64,000 nt of DNA from an uncultured Polaribacter sp. Its GTDB lineage: Bacteria; Bacteroidota; Bacteroidia; Flavobacteriales; Flavobacteriaceae. The notes below the pieces were generated by a model. It was not told where the DNA came from. It ran no database searches and saw only the letters and a list, made by a program, of their open reading frames with translations. Position numbers and translations under genes: made by a program. Positions 53,317 through 61,859 of the stretch are shown here, piece after piece (within the stretch, counting starts at the first letter, position 1; every line of letters starts with the position of its first letter). Location of the stretch: NCBI GenBank assembly GCA_943846595.1, contig OX044355.1, positions 1,391,501 to 1,455,500 on the forward strand, read 5' to 3'.

Positions 53317-54009
53317 ATGTACAAAGACATAAAAGTGATTGCTTTTGATGCAGATGATACCTTATGGATCAATGAAACCTATTTTAGAGATGCAGAGCAT
53401 GAATTTGCAAAACTGCTTTTAAACTACGAAACTGAAAATAAAATTGATCAAGAACTTTTTAAGAAAGAAATAGAAAACTTAAAATTCTATGGGTACGGAA
53501 TTAAAGGTTTTGTTTTGTCTATGATCGAATGTGCATTAGAGCTTTCCAACAATCAAATTAGTCCAACCACTATCGGAAAAATAGTAAATATTGGAAAAGC
53601 AATGCTCGAAAAACCAATCGAACTCATAGCAGGTATTGAAGATGTCTTGCAAACGCTACAAAACGATTATAAATTAATAGTAGCAACAAAAGGAGATTTA
53701 TTAGATCAAGAAAAGAAGTTAGAAAAATCAGGTTTATTAAAGTATTTCCACCACATTGAGGTGATGAGTGATAAAAAACCGAAAGACTATTTGAAGTTAA
53801 TAAAGCATTTAGAGATCGAGCCCAAGGAATTGTTAATGATTGGAAACTCTTTGAAGTCTGATGTTTTGCCTTTGTTAGAAGTTGGTGCAGCTGCAATTCA
53901 TGTTCCTTTCCATACCACTTGGATGCATGAAGAAGTTTCTGAAAAAGAGAAGTCAGCATCCATTTATAAAACTGTTTTAAATATAAAAGAAGTTATAACG
54001 CTCTTTTAA
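53317..54009 (+). CDS. HAD family hydrolase
   Basis: 230 residues. HAD motif I is FDADDTLWIN near residue 10 (nucleophile and general acid Asp), motif II is VATKGDLL near residue 125, and motif III/IV is KPKDYLKL...MIGNSLKSDVLPL near residues 149-190, with a cap domain between. The substrate is unknown; its position after kdsB makes a KDO-8-phosphate phosphatase role imaginable, but sequence resembles the general YjjG/phosphoglycolate branch more. Confidence 0.82.
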   Translation: MYKDIKVIAFDADDTLWINETYFRDAEHEFAKLLLNYETENKIDQELFKKEIENLKFYGYGIKGFVLSMIECALELSNNQISPTTIGKIVNIGKAMLEKPIELIAGIEDVLQTLQNDYKLIVATKGDLLDQEKKLEKSGLLKYFHHIEVMSDKKPKDYLKLIKHLEIEPKELLMIGNSLKSDVLPLLEVGAAAIHVPFHTTWMHEEVSEKEKSASIYKTVLNIKEVITLF

Positions 54010-54019
54010 ATAAATAAAC

Positions 54020-54027
54020 TATTTTTG
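54020..54027 (+). promoter_or_regulatory. Possible -7 element (TATTTTTG) for the 88-residue protein
   Basis: Fits TAnnTTTG, 21 bases before the ATG at 54049; no clear -33. Confidence 0.38.
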
Positions 54028-54048
54028 CACCAATAAATAAATAAGATT

Positions 54049-54315
54049 ATGGCAAGCATAAAAAACTTAAAAAAAGATATTAATTACACTTTAGGAGATT
54101 TAATTGAAGAATGTTACGTTTATCAATTACTAAACCCTAAAGCAGATGTAAAAGCTTCTGAAGCTCTTATTGATGAGGCAATTGCTACTTTCGATGATTT
54201 AATTGCAAAATTAAATGCAAAAAATGTAGAAAACAAAAAAGCGCATTATAAAGGAATCAGTGTAGAATTAGAAACAAAAGCTTCCGCTTTAGTTTCTAAA
54301 ATCAACGCTTTATAA
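54049..54315 (+). CDS. Conserved small hypothetical protein (88 residues)
   Basis: Begins MASIKNLKKDINYTLGDLIE and is mostly helical, with SEALIDEAIATFDDLIAKL in the middle and ETKASALVSKINAL at the end. I recognise this as a protein conserved in Flavobacteriia without known function. It is acidic-basic balanced, with no signal peptide. It has its own possible promoter and a strong terminator, so it may be a separately regulated, abundant protein. Confidence 0.72.
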   Translation: MASIKNLKKDINYTLGDLIEECYVYQLLNPKADVKASEALIDEAIATFDDLIAKLNAKNVENKKAHYKGISVELETKASALVSKINAL

Positions 54316-54340
54316 AGCATACAATTTTTACTTATATTTT

Positions 54341-54371
54341 AACGATTCTCTAACAAGAGAATCGTTTTTTT
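54341..54371 (+). terminator. Intrinsic terminator after the 88-residue gene
   Basis: AACGATTCTCT (54341-54351) and AGAGAATCGTT (54356-54366) form a perfect 11-bp stem with a 4-base loop, followed by a long T run. Confidence 0.9.
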
Positions 54372-54451
54372 TTTGCTTAATTTTGAGATATATTGATACC
54401 TAAACAATATTTTTAACAAGAACACGTTATCATTTAAATGATCTTAAATTT

Positions 54452-54646
54452 ATGGCAAGAGCAATGTTTGAGTACACTAAAACCATACTGAAAAAAGTGA
54501 GCTTTAATTCAGATTTGTTTTGTAAAGAATTAGAAAAGGCATTAACGAGATTATTGCCTTATGAAGTGAAAGAACTTACCATATGGTTGAAAATTTTCAC
54601 AAGTAATAAACCAGAATTATTCATTTGTATGCATTTAATTAAATAA
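54452..54646 (+). CDS. Conserved small hypothetical protein (64 residues)
   Basis: Reads MARAMFEYTKTILKKVSFN, then FCKELEKALTRLLPYEVKEL and a C-terminal CMHLIK. I recognise the N-terminal half as conserved in Bacteroidota, with no known function. A helical protein without signal peptide. It is flanked by terminators on both sides (54341-54371 and 54645-54675), so it is a single-gene transcript. Confidence 0.65.
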   Translation: MARAMFEYTKTILKKVSFNSDLFCKELEKALTRLLPYEVKELTIWLKIFTSNKPELFICMHLIK

Positions 54647-54675
54647 AAAAGGAAGCTAGTCGCTTCCTTTTTTTT
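54645..54675. terminator. Bidirectional terminator between convergent genes
   Basis: AAAAAAGGAAGC and GCTTCCTTTTTT form a perfect stem with a 5-base loop; T runs on both strands. The stop codon of the - strand gene at 54656 lies inside it. Confidence 0.8.
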
Positions 54676-55132
54676 GTAGGTTCTTATTTTTTCTGTGTCG
54701 ATATTTCCGCATTAACTTTTTGCCAAACTCTTTTTCTGCAATTTGTAATTTTAATATTTTTTTAATCGGAAGTATCGTCTTCAGCTTTGTGATGTAATTC
54801 TGTCTCTCTTCAAATTTTTTCCTTTCAAGATATTGAGTCAAATTTAATAGAATTAGTGCTTTTCTTTCATCTATGCTATCGATTTCTTTTACAACGTTTA
54901 TTTCTTTTTTTATTGCATCAGCTTTTTTAGCCATAAAATCAAGAATGTTCTTATTGTGTCTATTGTAGATCGGCCAAAATTTTTCTGCTTCCGAAGCAGT
55001 TAAATCCAACTGTTCTGTTAAGTAAGAGATTTTTAATAGTTTTATTTTTTCTTTATGCCCTTTTCTTTTTTGTGCGTTTGTAGAGAAGCAAAAAACGAGA
55101 ACTACAAAAAGACTGAATAGATATTTTTTCAT
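54656..55132 (-). CDS. Small periplasmic helical protein (Spy-like), end of sigma-factor operon
   Basis: 158 residues from the ATG at 55132 (MKKYLFSLFVVLVFCFS); 15 more bases are open upstream but would overlap the anti-sigma gene further. Signal peptide, then a helical region (ISYLTEQLDLTASEAEKFWP and LNLTQYLERKKFEERQNY) like the Spy/CpxP/zinc-resistance sensor family but without its usual LTxxQ pairs. It starts inside the stop of the preceding gene, so it is coupled to the sigma/anti-sigma genes. Likely the periplasmic sensor or chaperone of this module (inference). Confidence 0.72.
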   Translation of the reverse strand: MKKYLFSLFVVLVFCFSTNAQKRKGHKEKIKLLKISYLTEQLDLTASEAEKFWPIYNRHNKNILDFMAKKADAIKKEINVVKEIDSIDERKALILLNLTQYLERKKFEERQNYITKLKTILPIKKILKLQIAEKEFGKKLMRKYRHRKNKNLQKKGSD

Positions 55133-55133
55133 A

Positions 55134-55679
55134 TTAGTAAAGTTCATTTAGAGTTGTTAAATCATCATTATTAGATATATAGCGCTCTATATTGATTTCT
55201 TCAATCTCTGTAAAAGCAAAATCAATGTCCAATAAATCGTCTTCAGCAAAAATTATTCCCAGTTCTTCTATGTTGATATTGTTTGCATTGTGATCCAGCC
55301 AATTTTCCATTTCTACATCTGAAATAACATCAAATGTTGGTAGTGCTTGTACTTCAAAATTAAAAGAATTCAAACCAATGAATAAAATAACAACTGATGC
55401 TGCAATTAAAGGAACTCTTTTGAGAATGCGTTGTTTCAGTGAAATGACCTTTATCGGTTTTTTGTTTACGACCACTTTAAGTAAAATTTTGTCCTCTATG
55501 GTGTTGAAATAATTATTAGGAATTTCAAAGGTTATTTTTTTACTATTTTTTTCTTCAAACAAATGTGTAGAGAAATTATCTTCAATTTCTTCAAAATAAT
55601 TCTGAGGAACAGAGAAGCCTGTTTCCTTTCCAACCACTTGATGGATAAATTTTTCGCTATTTTTTAATTCTTTATTCAT
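55134..55679 (-). CDS. Putative anti-sigma factor-like membrane protein
   Basis: 181 residues. The cytoplasmic N-terminal part carries two copies of a short motif, VPQNYFEEIEDNF and IPNNYFNTIEDKI. One transmembrane segment at about 104-120 (VPLIAASVVILFIGLNSF) follows. The periplasmic C-terminal part is strongly acidic and ends TTLNELY. It is encoded 31 bases after an ECF sigma factor, the usual place of its anti-sigma factor. The anti-sigma function is inferred from context; no zinc-binding ZAS motif is visible. Confidence 0.7.
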   Translation of the reverse strand: MNKELKNSEKFIHQVVGKETGFSVPQNYFEEIEDNFSTHLFEEKNSKKITFEIPNNYFNTIEDKILLKVVVNKKPIKVISLKQRILKRVPLIAASVVILFIGLNSFNFEVQALPTFDVISDVEMENWLDHNANNINIEELGIIFAEDDLLDIDFAFTEIEEINIERYISNNDDLTTLNELY

Positions 55680-55710
55680 TTTTTCTTAGACCTCGATAAT
55701 TAAAGAAGGT

Positions 55711-56259
55711 TTAATTATTGTTTTGTTGAATATATTTTTCGATTTTTTTTACTGCATGAAAATAAGACGCCTTTAATGCGCCCACAGAAGTGCTTAGTAT
55801 TTCAGACATTTGACTGTATTTTAATTCATCAAAATACTTCATATTGAAAACTAATTGTTGCTTTGTTGGTAATGTTGCAATTGCCTTCTGTAAGATGAGT
55901 TGAATCTCATCACCAGAGAAATAAACATCACTTTGAAGTGTTGCTGCTAGTTCTGAATGAATTTCTGAAATCGCTACCTTTCTGTCTTTTGCTCTTTTAT
56001 TGATGAATGTAATGGACTCATTGGTTGCAATTCGATACATCCAAGAATACAATTTACTATCTCCTTTAAAAGTCTCAATATTTTTAAAAACTTTGATAAA
56101 GGTATTTTGCAATACATCGTCCGCATCGTCATGAGAAATTACAATTTTACGAATATGCCAATACAATCGCTCTTTGTATTGCGAAATTAATTCGCGAAAA
56201 GCTGCCTCTTTGCTTTTCGTTTCTTTTAACTGATGTATTAAAGTGACTTCGTCTGTCAA
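55711..56259 (-). CDS. ECF-type RNA polymerase sigma-70 factor
   Basis: 182 residues. Region 2: DDVLQNTFIKVFKNIETFKG (about 43-62) and SWMYRIATNESITFI, the -10 binding part. Region 4: FNMKYFDELKYSQMSEIL (about 138-155) with GALKASYFHAVKKIEKYI as the helix-turn-helix. It starts the three-gene unit sigma / anti-sigma-like / Spy-like, which fits an envelope-stress response. Targets are unknown. Confidence 0.93.
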   Translation of the reverse strand: MTDEVTLIHQLKETKSKEAAFRELISQYKERLYWHIRKIVISHDDADDVLQNTFIKVFKNIETFKGDSKLYSWMYRIATNESITFINKRAKDRKVAISEIHSELAATLQSDVYFSGDEIQLILQKAIATLPTKQQLVFNMKYFDELKYSQMSEILSTSVGALKASYFHAVKKIEKYIQQNNN

Positions 56260-56300
56260 TTAAATTATTTTAAGATTAGACGGCTCGTATTAGAAAAAGT

Positions 56301-57755
56301 TTAAAGTTGTCTTCTAGATTTTGATTTAGAGTATCCAAAAAGTTTTTTTGCTTTAATTGTTTCAGCAATTCCCTTAGGCAACATGTGCTCCCATCCATCA
56401 TCACCTTTGACAATCATTTTTAAAACTGTTCTAGAAAAAATATCCAAAATTTCAGCATCAAAGTCATCAATATTTACAAGTTTCCCATTATTATTAAAGA
56501 ATTTATACAATTCTTTCATTCTTGGAGGGACTTTTAAATTTTCACTATTGATATACGCTCCAGTCTCTTGATCGTGATATGGATACATATATACTTTTAA
56601 ATCTCTATAGAAAAGTTTTCCAAAAGCTTCTAAAATACCCCCACTTAGGTTGCGGTAATACTTTTCGTCAAAAATCTGAATTAAGTTGTAAACGCCCATT
56701 GCGAGTCCCATTCTTTCCTTTGTAAACTCACTAAAATATTCAACCAATTTAAAATACTGTTGAAAATTGGTAATCATTACATTCTGACCTAAAGAACACA
56801 ATAATTCTGCTCTATCTAAGAAATCTCGTTCGTTAATTTCTCCTTCGGCACGAAGATTACTAAGCGTAATTTCAAAAATGACTTGTGTGTTTTCTTCTTT
56901 TACTTTTTTTTCTGCTAAGAAAAGCTTTTTCGACTTTTCATACATGTCCATATTTACCTTTGTTACCGGTCTAAAACTTCCACGCAGCGCTAAAATATTT
57001 TTTTTATAAAGTACTTGTGCAGGTAGAAGATTGATTCCGTCAGGACCAAACATCACTGCATTTGTCATCCCGTTTTTAAGGAGTTGTAGACTCATTAAAC
57101 GATTGTCTACATACATAAAACGAGGTCCAGAGAAATTGATCATGTCAATTTCTAATTGATCTCCATCTAAATTGTCATAGAATGATTTTACCAATTCTTT
57201 TGGGTTGTCATTTAGGTAAAATGCACCATGAATTAGATTTACTCCTAAAATACCTAAAGTTTCTTGTTGTAATCGAGCATCTGTTTCTTTAAAACGAAGG
57301 TGTAAAATAATTTCATTATAATCCTCTAAAGGATCTAGCTGGAATCGGATTCCGACCCAACCATGGCCCTTAAACTTTTTAGCAAAATCGATGGTAGCAA
57401 CCGTGTTTGCGTATGAGAAAAATAATTTATCAGGATGTTTATTTCTGCTTAGACGATCCTCAATTAAGTCAATTTCATGACGTAACATTCTTTTTAATCG
57501 AGGCTCTGTTACATAGCGTTTGTCTTCCTCAATCCCATAAATAGCATCAGAAAAATCTTTATCATAGGCACTCATTGCTTTCGCAATTGTTCCAGAGGAT
57601 GCTCCAGCTCTAAAAAAATTTCGAACCGTTTCTTGCCCAGCACCAATTTCTGCGAAGGTACCGTATATGTCTGTATTTAAGTTGATTCGTAAAGCTTTGC
57701 TTTTTGTAGCAGGGATTGTACTTATTTTTTGGTCTCCTTTTAAAGAAATTGCCAT
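56301..57755 (-). CDS. Conserved Bacteroidota protein of unknown function (484 residues)
   Basis: The protein has no signal peptide. Segments with strong family-like conservation: IYGTFAEIGAGQETVRNFF near residue 30, GHGWVGIRFQLDPLEDYNEI near residue 130, MYVDNRLMSLQLL near residue 215, MFGPDGINLLPAQVLYKKN near residue 234. Databases have labelled relatives as TonB-dependent receptor or nicotinate-nucleotide adenylyltransferase, but neither a barrel nor the H-x-G-H motif of adenylyltransferases is visible, so I do not use those names. It is transcribed toward the sigma-factor gene (41 bases) but probably separate. Confidence 0.75.
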   Translation of the reverse strand: MAISLKGDQKISTIPATKSKALRINLNTDIYGTFAEIGAGQETVRNFFRAGASSGTIAKAMSAYDKDFSDAIYGIEEDKRYVTEPRLKRMLRHEIDLIEDRLSRNKHPDKLFFSYANTVATIDFAKKFKGHGWVGIRFQLDPLEDYNEIILHLRFKETDARLQQETLGILGVNLIHGAFYLNDNPKELVKSFYDNLDGDQLEIDMINFSGPRFMYVDNRLMSLQLLKNGMTNAVMFGPDGINLLPAQVLYKKNILALRGSFRPVTKVNMDMYEKSKKLFLAEKKVKEENTQVIFEITLSNLRAEGEINERDFLDRAELLCSLGQNVMITNFQQYFKLVEYFSEFTKERMGLAMGVYNLIQIFDEKYYRNLSGGILEAFGKLFYRDLKVYMYPYHDQETGAYINSENLKVPPRMKELYKFFNNNGKLVNIDDFDAEILDIFSRTVLKMIVKGDDGWEHMLPKGIAETIKAKKLFGYSKSKSRRQL

Positions 57756-57818
57756 GTTTTATTTTTATAAAGTCTAACAAATGTACTAAAATAGAATGCT
57801 ATCAGTCAATTTTTATGC

Positions 57819-57826
57819 TATTTTTG
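57819..57826 (+). promoter_or_regulatory. Possible -7 element (TATTTTTG) for the MBL-fold gene
   Basis: Ends 7 bases before the ATG at 57834; no clear -33. Confidence 0.4.
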
Positions 57827-57833
57827 TTATGTG

Positions 57834-58616
57834 ATGAAACAAGTTGTAAAAGATTTTAAAATTACTTTTTTAGGTACAGGAACTTCTACGGGAGTTCCGA
57901 TGTTGGCAAACGATCATCCTGTCAGTTTATCTCAAAATGAGAAAGACAAACGCTTGCGCGCTTCGATTTTAATTTCATGGGACGAGTTTACCTATGTAAT
58001 TGATTGTGGACCGGATTTTAGACAGCAAATGTTGCGAGAAAATGTACGTGCAATTCACGGAGTCCTATTTACGCATGAACATTCAGATCATACCGCTGGC
58101 ATAGACGATTTAAGACCCTATTGTTTTCAAATGGGTGCTGTACCTGTTTACTTAGATGCGCAAACATTAAAAAGTTTAGAACAACGCTTCGAGTATGTGT
58201 TTAAAACTGAAAATAGATATCCTGGAGCGCCTCGAATTCAAGTCAACTTGGTAGATCAAGCTAAATTTATACTCAATAATGTAACCGTTACTCCCATAAA
58301 GGCTTTTCACGGTCCTTTGTCAATTACTTGCTATCGATTTAACAATATCGCTTATTTAACCGATGTAAAAACGATTGATAAATCCGAAAAAGAAAAGTTG
58401 AAGAATTTAGATATCTTAATCGTAAATGCATTAAGAATTGAAACGCATCCTACTCACTTTAATCTTGAAGAAGCCCTATCATTTGTAAAAGATATTCAGC
58501 CCAAAAAAACATATTTCACCCACATAAGTCATAAATTAGGGTTGCATGACATGGTGCAAAAGAAATTGCCAGCAAATGTTTTTCTAGCTTTTGATGGATT
58601 GAAAATTGAAGTTTAG
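57834..58616 (+). CDS. MBL-fold metallo-hydrolase (PhnP/RNase Z-like)
   Basis: 260 residues from the ATG at 57834; a GTG immediately upstream is also possible. Beta-lactamase-fold motif FTHEHSDHTAGIDDLRPYC near residue 81, TGTSTGVP near residue 16 at the start of the fold, and YLTDVKTID, then TYFTHISHKLG near residue 226. This set fits the PhnP-like cyclic phosphodiesterase/ribonuclease Z branch. The substrate is unknown. Confidence 0.88.
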   Translation: MKQVVKDFKITFLGTGTSTGVPMLANDHPVSLSQNEKDKRLRASILISWDEFTYVIDCGPDFRQQMLRENVRAIHGVLFTHEHSDHTAGIDDLRPYCFQMGAVPVYLDAQTLKSLEQRFEYVFKTENRYPGAPRIQVNLVDQAKFILNNVTVTPIKAFHGPLSITCYRFNNIAYLTDVKTIDKSEKEKLKNLDILIVNALRIETHPTHFNLEEALSFVKDIQPKKTYFTHISHKLGLHDMVQKKLPANVFLAFDGLKIEV

Positions 58617-58782
58617 AGACCTTCACATTCCTTTTTTTTGAAAAGTAATTTTTGAATCAATTCATGTTGGCATAAGAATTGAATTACTTTAGAGAGATAA
58701 TTTATCAATAAGATCTATGTTGCTGATATATAATCAGTTAGTATAAATAAATAAATATTGAATTTTCAATAAAAAAAATAAA

Positions 58783-58795
58783 TGTCAGTTTGACA
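58783..58795. promoter_or_regulatory. Perfect inverted repeat TGTCA-GTT-TGACA upstream of lon
   Basis: Five-base arms around three bases, ending 12 bases before the lon ATG at 58808. The position near the start and the palindromic form suggest an operator or a stress-promoter element. Confidence 0.5.
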
Positions 58796-58807
58796 TACAT
58801 ATAGCCT

Positions 58808-61267
58808 ATGAGTAAGCCAAAAATAACCACTTTAGACAGTTTGTCTTTACACAGTGTTTTGAATGAAGATTCCGAGTTAATTCCATTAATGACTCCAGAA
58901 GATGAAGAGATCATTAATAAGGAAAGTGTTCCAGAAACATTGTCTATTTTACCATTAAGAAATACAGTTTTATTTCCAGGTGTAGTAATTCCAATTACCG
59001 CTGGTAGGGACAAGTCGATTCAGTTAATTAAAGATGCTAATAAAGGCGATAAAGTTATTGGAGTTGTTGCGCAAAGAGACGAAGATGTAGAAGAACCAGG
59101 GTTAAAAGATATTCATACCACAGGAGTCGTCGCACAAATACTACGTGTTTTAAAAATGCCAGACGGGAATACTACCGTAATCATACAAGGGAAGAAACGT
59201 TTTAAAATTGATACAATTCTTCAAGACAAACCTTATTTAAAAGCAACAGTTACAGAAGCTGCAGACGATAAGATCGTTGAAGATAAAAAAGAATTTAAAG
59301 CAATTATTCAAGATATACAAGAACAAGCTTTAGAGGTTATAAAAGAAAATCCAATGTTACCTTCGGAAGCTTCTTTTGCAATTAAAAACATAAAATCAGA
59401 TTCTTTTTTGGTGAATTTTATTTCTTCAAATATGGATTTAAGTGTATTGCAAAAACAAGTTATTTTAGAAAAAGACAACCTAAAAGAACGAGCTTTGTTG
59501 GCTTTAAAGAGCTTAAATAAAGAGCTTCAAAAACTACAATTGCGAAATGATATTCAATCTAAAACAAGAGAAGATTTAGATCAGCAACAAAGAGAATATT
59601 ATCTCAATCAGCAATTAAAAACCATTCAAGAAGAATTGGGAGGTGTTTCTAACGATGAAGAGTTAGAAGAAATGCGTAAAAAAGGTAAAACAAAAAAGTG
59701 GGGAAAGGAAGTAAAAGAGACTTTCGAAAAAGAGTTGGCGCGTTTGCGAAGAATGAATCCGCAAATGGCAGATTATGGAGTGCAACGGAATTACTTAGAA
59801 TTACTTTTAGATTTACCTTGGGGAGCATTTTCTGAAGATAAGTTCGATTTAAAACGCGCTGTGAAAATATTAGACAGAGATCATTTTGGATTGGAAAAAG
59901 TGAAAGAAAGAATTATCGAACACTTGGCGGTTTTAAAATTGCGGAACGATATGAAATCACCAATTATTTGTTTGTATGGGCCTCCCGGAGTTGGTAAAAC
60001 TTCTTTAGGAAAGTCTGTTGCTGAAGCATTAGGACGTAAATATGTGAGAATGTCTTTGGGTGGTTTGCGAGACGAATCTGAGATTCGTGGACATCGAAAA
60101 ACATACATAGGTGCAATGCCAGGGAGATTAATTCAAAACTTGAAAAAAGCAGGAACTTCAAACCCTGTTTTTGTGTTAGATGAAATTGACAAACTAGCAA
60201 AAGGACATCAAGGAGATCCTTCCTCTGCCATGTTAGAAGTTTTAGATCCTGAGCAAAATACAGCGTTTTATGACAATTATTTAGAAGTTGGTTATGACCT
60301 GTCGAAAGTGCTTTTTATAGCTACGGCAAACAATATTGGCGAAGTTCCTTGGGCGCTAAGAGATCGAATGGAATTGATAAACGTTTCTGGTTATACCATT
60401 GAAGAAAAGATTGAGATTGCCAAGAAATACTTGTTGCCAAAACAATTAAAAGAGCATGGTTTAAGTGCAGAATATTTAAAGTTAGGCAAAGCGCAAATAG
60501 AAAAAATAGTGGTGGGGTATACCCGAGAGTCTGGAGTGAGAGGATTGGAAAAACAAATTGCTAAAGTAGTTCGTTTTGCAGCAAAATCAATAGCGCTAGA
60601 AGAAGCGTATGAAATTATAATATCTACAGACAAGATTGAAGACATCCTAGGCCCACCCAGACTAGAAAGAGATAAATATGAAAACAACGGAGTAGCCGGA
60701 GTTGTTACAGGATTGGCGTGGACTGCTGTTGGAGGTGATATTTTATTCATTGAATCGATTCTCTCCAAAGGAAAAGGTGTGCTTTCTATTACGGGTAACT
60801 TAGGAAAGGTAATGAAGGAATCGGCAACCATTGCAATGGAATATATCAAAGCAAATACTGTTGATTTTGGAGTAGAACCTGAGATTTTAGAAAAATACAA
60901 TGTACACATTCATGTACCTGAAGGAGCAACACCCAAAGATGGCCCAAGTGCAGGGATCACGATGTTAACCTCTTTGTTATCCTCATTTACACAACGTAAA
61001 GTAAAAAGTAAATTAGCCATGACAGGAGAAATTACTTTGCGAGGAAAGGTGTTACCCGTTGGTGGAATTAAAGAAAAAATATTAGCTGCAAAAAGAGCAA
61101 ATATTAAAGAAATAATCTTGTGTGAAGACAATCGAAAAGACATTCTAGAAATAAAAGAAACCTATTTAAAAGGACTTACTTTTCATTATGTTTCTGAAAT
61201 GAAAGAAGTAATTGACATTGCATTGACAAAGCAAAAAGTAAAAAACGCTAAGAAATTACGATCATAA
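58808..61267 (+). CDS. lon: ATP-dependent protease La
   Basis: 819 residues. N-terminal LAN domain ([16 protein letters not shown] near residue 48), a coiled middle part ([19 protein letters not shown]), the AAA+ domain with Walker [13 protein letters not shown] near residue 391 and Walker [13 protein letters not shown] near 456, and the protease domain with catalytic Ser in DGPSAGITM near 711 and Lys in [11 protein letters not shown] near 754. It degrades misfolded and regulatory proteins in the cytoplasm. Heat-shock type regulation is plausible given the inverted repeat just upstream. Confidence 0.97.
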   Translation: MSKPKITTLDSLSLHSVLNEDSELIPLMTPEDEEIINKESVPETLSILPLRNTVLFPGVVIPITAGRDKSIQLIKDANKGDKVIGVVAQRDEDVEEPGLKDIHTTGVVAQILRVLKMPDGNTTVIIQGKKRFKIDTILQDKPYLKATVTEAADDKIVEDKKEFKAIIQDIQEQALEVIKENPMLPSEASFAIKNIKSDSFLVNFISSNMDLSVLQKQVILEKDNLKERALLALKSLNKELQKLQLRNDIQSKTREDLDQQQREYYLNQQLKTIQEELGGVSNDEELEEMRKKGKTKKWGKEVKETFEKELARLRRMNPQMADYGVQRNYLELLLDLPWGAFSEDKFDLKRAVKILDRDHFGLEKVKERIIEHLAVLKLRNDMKSPIICLYGPPGVGKTSLGKSVAEALGRKYVRMSLGGLRDESEIRGHRKTYIGAMPGRLIQNLKKAGTSNPVFVLDEIDKLAKGHQGDPSSAMLEVLDPEQNTAFYDNYLEVGYDLSKVLFIATANNIGEVPWALRDRMELINVSGYTIEEKIEIAKKYLLPKQLKEHGLSAEYLKLGKAQIEKIVVGYTRESGVRGLEKQIAKVVRFAAKSIALEEAYEIIISTDKIEDILGPPRLERDKYENNGVAGVVTGLAWTAVGGDILFIESILSKGKGVLSITGNLGKVMKESATIAMEYIKANTVDFGVEPEILEKYNVHIHVPEGATPKDGPSAGITMLTSLLSSFTQRKVKSKLAMTGEITLRGKVLPVGGIKEKILAAKRANIKEIILCEDNRKDILEIKETYLKGLTFHYVSEMKEVIDIALTKQKVKNAKKLRS

Positions 61268-61273
61268 AAAAAA

Positions 61274-61314
61274 TAGCCTCTTTTGATTCTTTCATACAAA
61301 AGAGGTTTTTTTTA
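61274..61314 (+). terminator. Intrinsic terminator after lon
   Basis: CCTCTTTTG (61278-61286) and CAAAAGAGG (61297-61305) pair perfectly, followed by a run of T. Confidence 0.85.
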
Positions 61315-61372
61315 GTATTACTTAGCCTCTTTTCAATCCGTTTAAGTGTTTAATAGACTAGCTGAAGTTCGG

Positions 61373-61799
61373 TTAAGGTTGTTGTCCTTCTTTATCCCAT
61401 CTTAGCCAAGAGGTATCTCGATTGATTTCTATTGCTTTGGTTGCAATGAAATCGGTAATCCTTTTCAAGACTTCAATCGGTTTCATTTCCATATCAGGAA
61501 ATACTCGATTACTAGAACCTGTAAATGTTGGGATCTCATGACGTTGCAACCAATTGATCAAATCTTGGTTGGTAAATTCTCTAAGGATTGGGGCCATAAA
61601 ACTTACCGGAGAATAGGGGTCTATCAATTCTTCAGTGGACGAATTATAAGTTAAATTCAATCCCTCTTTACCAGCAAATAAGAACTTCCTTCCTACTGTT
61701 TTTTTTCTTTTCACAAAGGTACTCGATACTTTTTTGTGTCAATTTGTGCAGCAAGCTTTAATGCAGCAGGTCCTTCTCCGATAATTGTAAATTTTTCAT
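61373..61799 (-). pseudogene. Remnant of an HI0933-like (BaiN-type) flavoprotein gene
   Basis: The 61373-61714 frame reads KKTVGRKFLFAGKEGLNLTY, later FTNQDLINWLQRHEIPTFTG and SSNRVFPDMEMKPIEVL. This matches the N-terminal third of the HI0933/BaiN flavoprotein family, normally about 400 residues. The family's FAD-binding start survives upstream in another frame (FTIIGEGPAALKLAAQID at about 61735-61795), separated by frameshifts around 61711-61735. After about residue 145 of the parent protein the sequence stops and no C-terminal part is found before lon. It is therefore a decayed gene with internal indels and a 3' deletion. Confidence 0.75.
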
Positions 61800-61859
61800 T
61801 TAAAAAATAAATAATTATGAATGCGGGCAACTGTAGCTTTTATGAACTTGCTCAATTAT

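Noticed and set aside
53317..54009. KDO-8-phosphate phosphatase (kdsC) because it follows kdsB
   Set aside because: KdsC is a short HAD protein without a cap domain; this one has a sizeable cap between motifs I and II.
56301..57755. Nicotinate-nucleotide adenylyltransferase or TonB receptor
   Set aside because: No H-x-G-H nucleotidyl-transfer motif, no signal peptide, plug domain or barrel.
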